DNA of 47,382 bases from an uncultured Novosphingobium sp. (GTDB taxonomy: Bacteria; Pseudomonadota; Alphaproteobacteria; Sphingomonadales; Sphingomonadaceae), in contig CAMPHR010000022.1 of assembly GCA_946886075.1 (NCBI GenBank), positions 1 through 47,382 of the forward strand, in the 5' to 3' direction. The notes below the pieces were generated by a model that made no database searches, was not told where the DNA came from, and was given only the letters and a program-made list of their open reading frames with translations. Shown here in pieces: positions 34,590 to 42,529 of this stretch. Both the position numbers and the translations under genes were made by a program. The first letter of the stretch is position 1. Each line of letters starts with the position of its first letter.

Positions 34590-36215
34590 TTAGAATTTGA
34601 CGGGCGCGTCGATGCCGTAGGTGCGCGGCTCATTGTAAATGCCTGTCGGACCTGTGGACCCGTAGGCAAAGCCGGCGCGGTAGAATACGTGCTGTTCGTT
34701 GAACAGGTTGCGCGACCAGAGTGACAGTTGCAGCTTCGCCTTCGATTGTAGATCGATATCCGCAAGGGCCACCCGGCCGTTTACCACGAAGGACTTGTCT
34801 GTAAGATAGGTTCGGCGCTGGAATGGAAGCCATTGTCGCCGCCGCCGTCCAAATGCGCCCGGATCGTTGTCCACTCCAGCGGAAGCTCGTAGTCGATGGC
34901 TACACTATAGGCATGTTCCGGCGTTGAGGAGAGATAGACCGTCTGCAATTCGTCGAACAGTAACGGATTGGGTGCCGGACGAAGTTTACTGTATGTGTAG
35001 GCATAGCTGCCGGTGAGCGTAAGGCCCGTGACCGGCGCAATCACGATATCGGCCTCTATGCCTTTGAGCTTGCTGATGCCGCGCGCGTTCACCGTCTCGA
35101 TGGAGTAGCGGCCAGTATTGAAGTCGATGTTCAGGAAGTCGATCTGCTGGTTTTTGTAGCGGGTGGAATAAGCAGCCAGGTTCAACCGGACATGGCGGTC
35201 GAACAATTCACTCTTGAGCTCGATTTCGGTGGTCTCGACCTCTTCCGGATCATAAGCCCGGTAGGTGAAAGAGCGGGCGTTGGCGCCCCCCGCACGATAG
35301 GCGGTACCCCACTTGGCGTAGATGTTTACATTATTGGAGATGTCGATGCCGCGATGGCCATCGGATCGACGCGAGAGGCATTTGTACGAAAGCTGTAATC
35401 GGTATCGGCGCCGTCGACAATGAACAGGTCGCCATGCTTTTTCTCGCTGGTGTAGCGCGCACCCGCAGTAAGGTGCAGACGATCGCCCAACAGCGGCGGC
35501 GTATATGTCGCCTGCTCGAATGTCACGAAGCTGTTGGTTTCTGAATTGCTGGCTCGAGATGGGGCGACTTCGGCGAGTGACAGGATCGGCAGGGGCGTGT
35601 AGGCCGTGCCGTCGGCATTGAATTGCAAAGTGTTCGGCACGTGGGCGATTTCTTCGCCCTTTTCGTGGAAATAATATAGCCCTCCGACGAAATCCACGCG
35701 GGGGAAGTGGCCGAGCAGTTGAAGCTCCTGGATGAACTGATCCTGCTTCACATCGGAAAGGCTATAGCGGCCGAACTCACCATTTGGCTCGAAACGGGTT
35801 TCGTTGATACCGCCATTGTCGAACTGGGTCTGGCCGAGCTTGCGATAGGCGGAGATCGAGCGAAGATCGATCTGGTCCGTTGCCTTCCAACCTATATGAA
35901 CAGTGTGGCCATGCGTTTTGCCCAGACTTTCTTGCAGCCTCACGCCGACATTGGCGACGTGGCCCGGCCAAGCTGAACGGTGTAAAGTGGCGGGAGGGTC
36001 ACAGTCGGATTTTGTTCCAGCAATTGATTATAATGGGGCGCGGTGCCGTCACGTGCGACATCGAAGCTGTAGTCGGCACTGAAACGGTCCGAAGGCTGCC
36101 ATAACACCATCGCGTGTAGGCTGCGGCGGTCATATTGGTTGAAATCCGCCTGGCCTGCTCGCGGGTTATCGACCGTACCATCCCGCTTGAGAAGCGCCCG
36201 GATCGATTTGTGTCG
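34590..36215 (-). pseudogene. TonB-dependent receptor, 5'-truncated and frameshifted
   Basis: Several minus-strand frames join into the barrel of a TonB receptor: RDGTVDNPRAGQADFNQYDR, ARDGTAPHYNQLLEQNP, RLQESLGKTHGHTVHIGWK to LTAGARYTSEKKHGDLF, NVNIYAKWGTAYRAGGANA, ELFDRHVRLNLAAYSTRYK, and the end RTYGIDAPVKF. Frame changes lie near 35970, 35360 and 34800. The signal peptide, TonB box and plug are absent because the similarity starts abruptly near 36215. It is next to the dead phosphatase, and the two probably decayed together. Confidence 0.85.
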
Positions 36216-36538
36216 CGCCTTGCCGGGGCGCTTCTATCATCCTTCAGCATGGGCCAAATCAACCTGGTCGTCGGTTTATCCGATGAAGAGGCAATGGCGG
36301 AAAATCACCGCAGGCTGACTAGTCTGCTTACATTGATGGGATGTGACCTGGAAGGCTGGTAGAATATCGCTTCTATTGGCGCGGCGTCATCTTGAGCATG
36401 ATAGGGTTTAGCCTACACCGCCTGAAACATGAAGACCATGTCACGGCTCCACCCGCGCGCTCCAAATGGTTCAGGCTGCTAAAGCCATTGCGTCAAATTG
36501 TTGTTCTGATCCCGCGACAATCTGGATCGGCTTCAACC
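36216..36538. other. stretch without a recognisable gene
   Basis: About 320 bases between the broken TonB receptor and the sulfotransferase. A plus-strand tail at 36250-36362 (MGQINLVVGLSDEEAMAEN and onward) is open and protein-like but has no start signal or known family. It may be the end of a deleted gene. Confidence 0.35.
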
Positions 36539-37810
36539 TTAGTTCTGTCCAGCCATGGCGCGATCAATGTCCGTTCGGCTTAGTCCGAACCGGCCGAGGT
36601 CATAATGGTGGCGCCGAAGCTTTGCATGTCCCTTGCCTTCGATGAAGCGGCTCATGCGTTGTTCGACGGTCTGCGGCAGTGACATGCCGAGAAGCTTGTA
36701 GATCCGCTCCATCTGTCCGCGCCAATCGGCATTCACGGCATCATAATGGATGTCCACTCTGGCCGCTGCTGACCTGGCGAGGGCGGCATTCAGGCGGCGG
36801 TCGCGCAACGCTGTCTTTCGGAGCCATTCTCGGCCGATCCAGCGGGGGTCGGACACATCTGACTGAAGGCTCATCTGATTGTGCACGAGGGAAGCGGATG
36901 AGGCGACGAGCGGCTCCGGGTCGCGATGCAGGCGGATCACGCGGGCTCCGGGGAACGTGGCCAGCACGGCGTCCATGTCCTGCGCGAACTGGGGCAGTTT
37001 GAGCAGCCATGGCTGGGGAGATGAGCGCCGCCGGAACCAGGCGATGGTTTGCAGCAGCCGTTTGAACTCGGCATAGGGCGCGGCTGGGTCGGCATCCTCC
37101 ACCGCGGCAGCAAAGCTTGGGATGCGCCATTGCGCTTCGAAGGCGGATCCGAACAAGGAGATGTTTTGAAGACCCATCTCCTCCTCCGCCTGATGGACGC
37201 CAGTCGGGTGGATGTGGCGGAAGGCGGGGTTGAAGAAGTGGGCGCAGGAAAGAGCCGCCGCGGCGCGAAGCCAACGGTCGGCATGCGCCAAGCCCCGGAA
37301 GCGGGGGAGGGGATTCCAGCTCTCATAGAAGCGCGTGAATGTCAGCCGGGGGTCACAGGCCAGGAGGCGCTGGATGCGGGTGCTGCCCGATCGCATCTGA
37401 CCCGCGATCAGGATCGGCGCTTGCACGCTGATGTCACCGATTTCCGGATAACGATCCCACAAGGCCTGCATTCGCGCCCTGTTGAGGAGCGCGGCAGTAA
37501 TCTGACCATGGGCGATTACGCGACCCAGATTGTTGAGGGATGCTTCACTCGCCAAGGCGGAAACAAGGATGTTGAGCCTGTCGCGCCAGCAGCCATCCTG
37601 CAGCTTGGCGATCTTGCTGGTCTTACAAGCCGCAGCGACCAGTTCATCCGGGTCCAGGGTGGGCCGGGAGAGCCACGCCCTGGACCAAGCTGCCTCCAGC
37701 AAGATGTTCGCGGCACGACGTCTCTGCTCAGGTTCGACACTGGCAGCTGCCGGGAGGTAGGGAGAACCGGCTTGTCGTGGGATCGTGGCCATCGCAGTCG
37801 AACGAACCAC
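36539..37810 (-). CDS. sulfotransferase-family protein (PAPS-dependent fold)
   Basis: The 423-residue protein has the two PAPS-binding motifs of the sulfotransferase superfamily. The 5'-phosphosulfate loop is at about 137-144 (AGQMRSGSTRIQRLL; Met replaces the usual Pro-Arg lead) and the 3'-phosphate region is RVIRLHRDPEPLVASSASL. A helical domain of about 120 residues precedes them. GTG at 37810 is the first start; ATG at 37792 is equally possible. It lies 18 bases after dadA on the same strand, so it is probably transcribed with the D-alanine genes, an unusual partner. The acceptor is unknown. Confidence 0.85.
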   Translation of the reverse strand: MVRSTAMATIPRQAGSPYLPAAASVEPEQRRRAANILLEAAWSRAWLSRPTLDPDELVAAACKTSKIAKLQDGCWRDRLNILVSALASEASLNNLGRVIAHGQITAALLNRARMQALWDRYPEIGDISVQAPILIAGQMRSGSTRIQRLLACDPRLTFTRFYESWNPLPRFRGLAHADRWLRAAAALSCAHFFNPAFRHIHPTGVHQAEEEMGLQNISLFGSAFEAQWRIPSFAAAVEDADPAAPYAEFKRLLQTIAWFRRRSSPQPWLLKLPQFAQDMDAVLATFPGARVIRLHRDPEPLVASSASLVHNQMSLQSDVSDPRWIGREWLRKTALRDRRLNAALARSAAARVDIHYDAVNADWRGQMERIYKLLGMSLPQTVEQRMSRFIEGKGHAKLRRHHYDLGRFGLSRTDIDRAMAGQN

Positions 37811-37828
37811 ATGTCAAATGGTGCCGCC

Positions 37829-39082
37829 CTAGCGATAGCGCGCAATCGAGAGGTCTGCGGTTTCGATAGCAGGCTTCCGGTTGGATATGATGTCGGCGAT
37901 CACATGACCCGAACCGCAAGCCATGGTCCAGCCAAGCGTGCCATGCCCAGTGTTGAGATAGAGGTTGGGAATGTGGGTGGAACCGATGACGGGTGTACTG
38001 TCGGGCGTCATGGGGCGCAGGCCCGACCAGAAGCGCGCTTTGCCAAGGTCTCCTGCCGCTGGGAACAGCGAGCCAACCGAATATTCAAGCGTGTCGCGCC
38101 GCTTGTCAGGAAGGTTGGTCGAGAAGCCCGACAGTTCCGCCATGCCCCCCACCCGGATGCGATCACCAAGGCGCGTGATCGCGACCTTGAAGCTTTCGTC
38201 GAGCAGGGTGGAAACCGGAGCACGCTCTGCGGCGGTGATGGGGACGGTGATCGAATAGCCCTTCACCGGGTAAACCGGCAACCTGATGCCGAGCGGCGCG
38301 ACGAGCAGCGGCGAGTAGCTGCCCAAAGCGACGATGAAGGCGTCGGCCTTGATCGGCCCCTTGTCGGTTTCGACATGATCGATGCTGCCCCGGTCATGGA
38401 CCAGCCGCTTGATTCTGTGGTCATTCAGGAAGGTGACGCCGGCCGCCTTTGCCATTTCGGCAAGTGCATTGGTGAATTTGAAGCAATCCCCGGTTTCGTC
38501 ATTGGGCAGGCGCAGGCCGCCGACGATCGGCGACTGGCTGTTGGCGAGGCCCGGTTCGGCGGCGATGCAGCCAGCCTTGTCCAGCACCTCGAACGGCACG
38601 CCGTCGGCTTGCAGCACGGCAACGTCCTTGCCGATGCCGTCCAGCTGCTTCTGCTCGCGGAAAAGCTGGAGCGTACCCTGGCTCCGTTCATCATAGCTGA
38701 TGCCGGTTTCCTGACGCAGGGCGATGAGTTGGTCGCGGCTGAACTCGGCCAGGCGAACCATGCGGCTCTTGTTCACCGCATAGGCTTTTTCCGTGCAGTT
38801 GCCGAGCATGGCCATGATCCAGCGCCACATGGCGACATCGAAAGTGGGGCGGAGGATGAGCGGCGCATGTTGCATGAAGAGCCAGCGCATCGCCTTCATC
38901 GGAATGCCCGGCGCCGCCCAGGGCGAGGCATAGCCGGGCGAAATCTCCCCAGCATTGGCGTAGCTGGTTTCCAGCGCAGGGCCGGGCTGGCGGTCGATCA
39001 CGGCCACCTCATGCCCCGCTTTGGCCAGATACCAGGCCGAAGTCACGCCAATGACTCCGCTGCCGAGAATGGCGACCTTCAT
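37829..39082 (-). CDS. dadA: D-amino acid dehydrogenase
   Basis: The 417-residue flavoprotein starts with the FAD motif [20 protein letters not shown] and has the DadA segments [40 protein letters not shown] and the C-terminal [14 protein letters not shown]. DadA oxidises D-alanine to pyruvate and ammonia and passes electrons to the respiratory chain at the inner membrane. Its start overlaps the end of the alanine racemase gene by four bases. With that gene and the divergent Lrp protein it forms a standard dad unit. Confidence 0.95.
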   Translation of the reverse strand: MKVAILGSGVIGVTSAWYLAKAGHEVAVIDRQPGPALETSYANAGEISPGYASPWAAPGIPMKAMRWLFMQHAPLILRPTFDVAMWRWIMAMLGNCTEKAYAVNKSRMVRLAEFSRDQLIALRQETGISYDERSQGTLQLFREQKQLDGIGKDVAVLQADGVPFEVLDKAGCIAAEPGLANSQSPIVGGLRLPNDETGDCFKFTNALAEMAKAAGVTFLNDHRIKRLVHDRGSIDHVETDKGPIKADAFIVALGSYSPLLVAPLGIRLPVYPVKGYSITVPITAAERAPVSTLLDESFKVAITRLGDRIRVGGMAELSGFSTNLPDKRRDTLEYSVGSLFPAAGDLGKARFWSGLRPMTPDSTPVIGSTHIPNLYLNTGHGTLGWTMACGSGHVIADIISNRKPAIETADLSIARYR

Positions 39083-40209
39083 GCTGTCATACTCCGCTTT
39101 TGCTCGATGGCCTCGGCGCGGCGGTATTCGCGGCGATACCGGCGACCGAGCTGGGTGAGGATCTCGTAGGAAATAGTGCCTGCGTCAGCCGCGACATCGT
39201 CGATCGACTGGTGCGGGCCGAGCAGTTCTACTGGTGCGCCTGGGTAGAGCAGCATGTCGGGAACATGCGTCACGTCGAGCGTGATGCTGTCCATCGATAC
39301 GCGCCCGACCATTGGCACCCGGATGCCGCCGATGAAGGCTGAGCCACGGTTGCTGAGATGCCGGGGCCATCCGTCCGCATAGCCGACCGGGATGGTCGCA
39401 ATGTGGGAGGTTTCCTCCGCCCTGTGGCTGAGGCCATATCCGACGCCGGTGCCGGGCCGGACGGTGCGGAGCTGCGCAATGCGCGCCTCAAGCGAGACCA
39501 CGGGGTGCATGGGGTTGAAGCCGTCCTGCGGCGCGCCTCCGTAGAGGGCGATCCCTGCGCGAACGACTTCATAATGAGCATGGTCAAGAAAGCTGCCGCC
39601 ACTATTGTCGAGTGAGCGCGGCACGCCGGGGAAATGGCGGGTGAAATCATCGAAGGTAGCGACCTGCTTGTCATTGAAGGCGGACGCAGGATCGTCGGCA
39701 CAGGCAAGGTGGCTGAGGATCAGGACCAGTTCGATGCCGTCCAAAAGCGAACGATCGGCAAGGAGCGCCTGCACCTCATTGGGAGACAGGCCGAGCCGGG
39801 ACATGCCGCTGTCGATCTGGAGCGCGGCGGGGAGGGGGCGGCCCGATCCTTGCGCCAGATTGGACCAGCGCCTGATCTGGTCCAGCGAGTTGAGGACCGG
39901 GGTTGCGCCCGCGTCCCTGCATAACCGCTCCGCTCCCGGTTGGAGGCCGTTCAGGACAAAGAGCTGGACCGGCGCGGGGAGCTCCGGCTTCAGGGCAACG
40001 GCTTCCTCCAGCTGAGCTACGAAGAAGCGGCGGCAGCCTGCTTGCAGCAAGGCGGACGCGGCGGCGGAAGCACCGACGCCATATGCATCGGCCTTTACCA
40101 CCCCCGCGACCTCGGCAGGCGCGACCTGGCGGGCAATCAGCCGGTAATTTTCGACCAGCGCGTCCAAATCGATGCTTAACAGCGCGCCTGCGTGATCCCC
40201 CGGTGTCAT
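39079..40209 (-). CDS. alr: alanine racemase (catabolic, dadX-like)
   Basis: The 376-residue PLP enzyme has the lysine motif [13 protein letters not shown] near residue 40, the substrate-binding [25 protein letters not shown] region (read in parts), and the C-terminal-domain Tyr in [13 protein letters not shown]. It converts L-alanine to D-alanine for DadA. Coupling to dadA suggests the catabolic isozyme, but a housekeeping cell-wall role cannot be excluded without knowing whether another alr exists. Confidence 0.95.
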   Translation of the reverse strand: MTPGDHAGALLSIDLDALVENYRLIARQVAPAEVAGVVKADAYGVGASAAASALLQAGCRRFFVAQLEEAVALKPELPAPVQLFVLNGLQPGAERLCRDAGATPVLNSLDQIRRWSNLAQGSGRPLPAALQIDSGMSRLGLSPNEVQALLADRSLLDGIELVLILSHLACADDPASAFNDKQVATFDDFTRHFPGVPRSLDNSGGSFLDHAHYEVVRAGIALYGGAPQDGFNPMHPVVSLEARIAQLRTVRPGTGVGYGLSHRAEETSHIATIPVGYADGWPRHLSNRGSAFIGGIRVPMVGRVSMDSITLDVTHVPDMLLYPGAPVELLGPHQSIDDVAADAGTISYEILTQLGRRYRREYRRAEAIEQKRSMTA

Positions 40210-40296
40210 GCCGATCCCCCTTCATGTACTTTTCTAGTCGGGGCGCGCTAATATTTTTCTCCAAACTGCCATCGATTGTTCTAATGTCGCGGTAAT

Positions 40297-40314
40297 TTCG
40301 ACAGACTGTTCGAA
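40297..40314. promoter_or_regulatory. candidate Lrp-type operator between alr and lrp
   Basis: TTCGACAGACTGTTCGAA is a near-perfect inverted repeat (TTCGA-CAG / CTGTTCGAA) in the divergent promoter region, 13 bases before the Lrp-family gene. Its place suits autoregulation and control of the alr-dadA operon. The assignment is by position and symmetry only. Confidence 0.5.
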
Positions 40315-40326
40315 GGTTTTGAACGA

Positions 40327-40803
40327 ATGCCTATCGGTTTGGATCAGACGGACCGCTCAATCCTGCGCTTGCTGCGGTTGAATGCCAGGCGGCCGAATTC
40401 TGAAATCGCTGAAGAGGTCGGCCTTTCGCCCTCAAGTTGCCATCGGCGGATCAAATTGCTGGAGGATGCAGGCGTCATTCGTGGTTACACGGTGCTGACC
40501 AGCCCTCTGCGAGTGGGGGAAAGCAGCGTGAACATATTGGTTCAGGTCACGCTGGACAGGCAGACGGAGGATTATCTCGCCCGGTTTGAGCACGCAGTGC
40601 GGCAATGCCCGGAAATTCGCGAATGTTTCCTGATGACTGGCGGCACCGACTATTGGCTGCGCGTCGAAACGGAAAGCGTGGCTGCTTATGAAATCATCCA
40701 CAGCGAAGTCCTGTCGCGCATGCCGGGGGTGGCGCGGATCAATTCAAGCGTTGCAATGCGTGACGCCCTGAGCCCGCGCTCGACCGGGCCTAGAAGTCGC
40801 TGA
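40327..40803 (+). CDS. Lrp/AsnC-family regulator of D-alanine catabolism
   Basis: The 158-residue protein has an N-terminal helix-turn-helix (LDQTDRSILRLLRLNARR; IAEEVGLSPSSCHRRIKLLE) and the RAM ligand-binding domain (ECFLMTGGTDYWLRVETES; LSRMPGVARINSSVAMRD). It is divergent from alr-dadA, the usual place of DadR-type activators that sense L-alanine. Confidence 0.93.
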   Translation: MPIGLDQTDRSILRLLRLNARRPNSEIAEEVGLSPSSCHRRIKLLEDAGVIRGYTVLTSPLRVGESSVNILVQVTLDRQTEDYLARFEHAVRQCPEIRECFLMTGGTDYWLRVETESVAAYEIIHSEVLSRMPGVARINSSVAMRDALSPRSTGPRSR

Positions 40804-41128
40804 AAGCGGCGTGCGAACGCAATCGGCGGGCGTCAGCGGATCGGCGCAGAAGCCCAGCGCATAATTGCTGATGCTGAAGCCGATCAGACGCTCAGCTTTG
40901 GTCAAACCTTCGGATAAGGCGCGGGGCTCCAAGTTGGCTAACGCCAACGTTTGTGGGGAGTTTCGCCCTCTACATACGGCTGAAATTATGCAATATTTGT
41001 AATTCGGCTACAGTTGCCGACTGTCAACTTTTGGTCCAAATTGCGGCCGCATCCCTTCGAATCGCGAGGGGTCGAACCGCCGCGCGCGGGCGATCCGAGC
41101 GAGACATGTCATATCAATGGAGTGCCTG
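40804..41128. other. intergenic region with a TetR-type site
   Basis: No intact gene. A minus-strand frame that overlaps the end of the Lrp gene (about 40800-40947, with LIGFSISNYALGFCADPLTP) looks protein-like but is not recognised and has no ribosome site. The right half becomes AT-rich and holds the 41013-41028 palindrome and the promoter of the gene at 41129. Confidence 0.4.
41013..41028. promoter_or_regulatory. candidate TetR operator (site A)
   Basis: GTTGCCGACTGTCAAC belongs to a three-copy set, GTTG-N6-GTCAAC, with 5 of 6 symmetric arm bases (GTTGAC/GTCAAC ideal). It is about 100 bases before the gene at 41129. Confidence 0.7.
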
Positions 41129-42196
41129 ATGACCACCGATATTTCCGACCAATTCCGCCCGTTTGCGCCGCCCTATGTGATCGAGAACGCCTATACGGAA
41201 GATCAGCGTCAGCGGCTGTTCAAGGTCGTGCGGGAGAATGGTCCCTGGCCGCTCATCCTGGCCGAGAATTTCAAGTCGCCCGAGGAAGTTATCGCTACCG
41301 TCGGTGGCACGGTTCCTGAGGGCGTGACTCTCACATGGGACATGATCCTGCAAGGCAGCGGCACGTTCCGGGGATATATCGCCCGCCAGGGGGTCTGCTT
41401 CTATCCTGAGCTTGATGACTGCTATTATAATTCCAAGTTCCTGGAGATGTCGCGCAACTATTGGGGCGCAAAATATGCCGAACCAGAAACGTTCCTGATC
41501 AACATTCAGGGACCGACCCTCCTTGGCGGACCGCCGCATCTGGATGGCACCGTCTTCCGTGGGATGACCATGGAAAACACGCCGATCTGGCTGCTCCTGA
41601 TCATGGCCAAGTCCCGCCTGTTCGAAAACTGGCGGAGCAAGAAGATGCAGGTCACCGGCTGGTATTATAAAGGCAATATCGGTGGCGGGTTCAACTATTG
41701 GCCCGATGGTCCGCGTGGAGAACCCAAGCAGATCACCGCGCCCATGTGGGGCCGTGCGGTCGTTGCCGAAAACGAGATGATGTTCCATCACGCCCAAGCG
41801 ACCGGGCCGGTCGCGATGCGTCGTTCCGAAGGCCTCGACATCAGCAGCGTGATGGCACCTGATCCGACGGTCGAAGGTGGCTGGCGGATCGAGACCAACG
41901 GCGTGGTCAACCAGCAGCTACCGGCAGATGAAGTTCGCCTGCTGGTTCACTGGGGCGCACGGGTGTTCATGGACATGGCTGACCTGAAGCGCACGTTCGA
42001 CCACACGGACGACATCACGCATGACAAGGCTTTGAACATGCTGATAGACGAAGCCCGCAAGCGTGGCGCTCAGTTCGAAATGCCGACCGATCCGCTGACC
42101 GATCGTCCGTTCATCGCCATGCTCGCCCAAACTTTCGCTGTAAATGGCCCGGCGAACATCCCGGCCGACATGGATGAGGCGCCGCTCGCCGCTTGA
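41129..42196 (+). CDS. unrecognised protein with a 2-oxoglutarate-oxygenase-like HxD...H...R pattern
   Basis: I choose ATG 41129 (355 residues) because GGAG stands six bases before it; an upstream ATG at 41117 overlaps that site. I do not recognise the family with certainty. What can be seen: GGPPHLDGTVFRG with His137 and Asp139, a second His at 220/221 (MMFHHAQATGP), and Arg at 231/232 about 11 residues later. This order and spacing match the facial triad plus 2-oxoglutarate-binding Arg of Fe(II)-dependent oxygenases. Aromatic-rich segments (YYNSKFLEMSRNYWGAKY; GWYYKGNIGGGFNYWPDGP) could line a pocket. There is no signal peptide. It is a single-gene unit with its own terminator and shares a palindrome with the TonB receptor and TetR promoters. 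Confidence 0.65.
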   Translation: MTTDISDQFRPFAPPYVIENAYTEDQRQRLFKVVRENGPWPLILAENFKSPEEVIATVGGTVPEGVTLTWDMILQGSGTFRGYIARQGVCFYPELDDCYYNSKFLEMSRNYWGAKYAEPETFLINIQGPTLLGGPPHLDGTVFRGMTMENTPIWLLLIMAKSRLFENWRSKKMQVTGWYYKGNIGGGFNYWPDGPRGEPKQITAPMWGRAVVAENEMMFHHAQATGPVAMRRSEGLDISSVMAPDPTVEGGWRIETNGVVNQQLPADEVRLLVHWGARVFMDMADLKRTFDHTDDITHDKALNMLIDEARKRGAQFEMPTDPLTDRPFIAMLAQTFAVNGPANIPADMDEAPLAA

Positions 42197-42232
42197 TCAG
42201 CGACAATCGGTTACATGGCAAGATTGAAGTCG

Positions 42233-42266
42233 ATGGCGGGCCCTTGTGGCTCGCCATTTGCTTTTT
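42233..42266 (+). terminator. strong rho-independent terminator
   Basis: ATGGCGGGC (42233-42241) pairs with GCTCGCCAT (42249-42257) over nine pairs including one G-U, with a seven-base loop. It is followed by TTGCTTTTT. It ends the transcript of the gene at 41129. Confidence 0.85.
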
Positions 42267-42367
42267 CCGAGAATGCGTAAATGCGATTCTGGCTGACAAT
42301 ATTGCAGCTTTTCCGGAACATCGGTGGATCATCACACGACGAGGGCAAATAATTCAGCTTGACAATG

Positions 42368-42383
42368 GTTGAAATACGTCAAC
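42368..42383. promoter_or_regulatory. candidate TetR operator (site B) before the TonB receptor
   Basis: GTTGAAATACGTCAAC belongs to the same GTTG-N6-GTCAAC set. A TTGACA at 42359-42364 lies just upstream, so a bound regulator would cover the promoter of the receptor at 42530. From 42390 to 42529 I see only leader sequence. Confidence 0.7.
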
Positions 42384-42529
42384 TATCGAAAGCGGCGATT
42401 GCAACGGTTTGCAGTCGGCGGAAATGCTGACTGCACGAAAAAAAGCCGAGATTGCCGAACGGAGCCGGCAACTGAGCCGGGGGCGGCGATGGCCATATGG
42501 GGCATTGCTACAGAAGGGGATTAGCAGTG

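Noticed and set aside
37049..39169. Very long open frame (about 700 codons) on the plus strand opposite the sulfotransferase and dadA
   Set aside because: It is a GC-rich antisense shadow: both opposite-strand genes have clear family motifs, while this frame has none.
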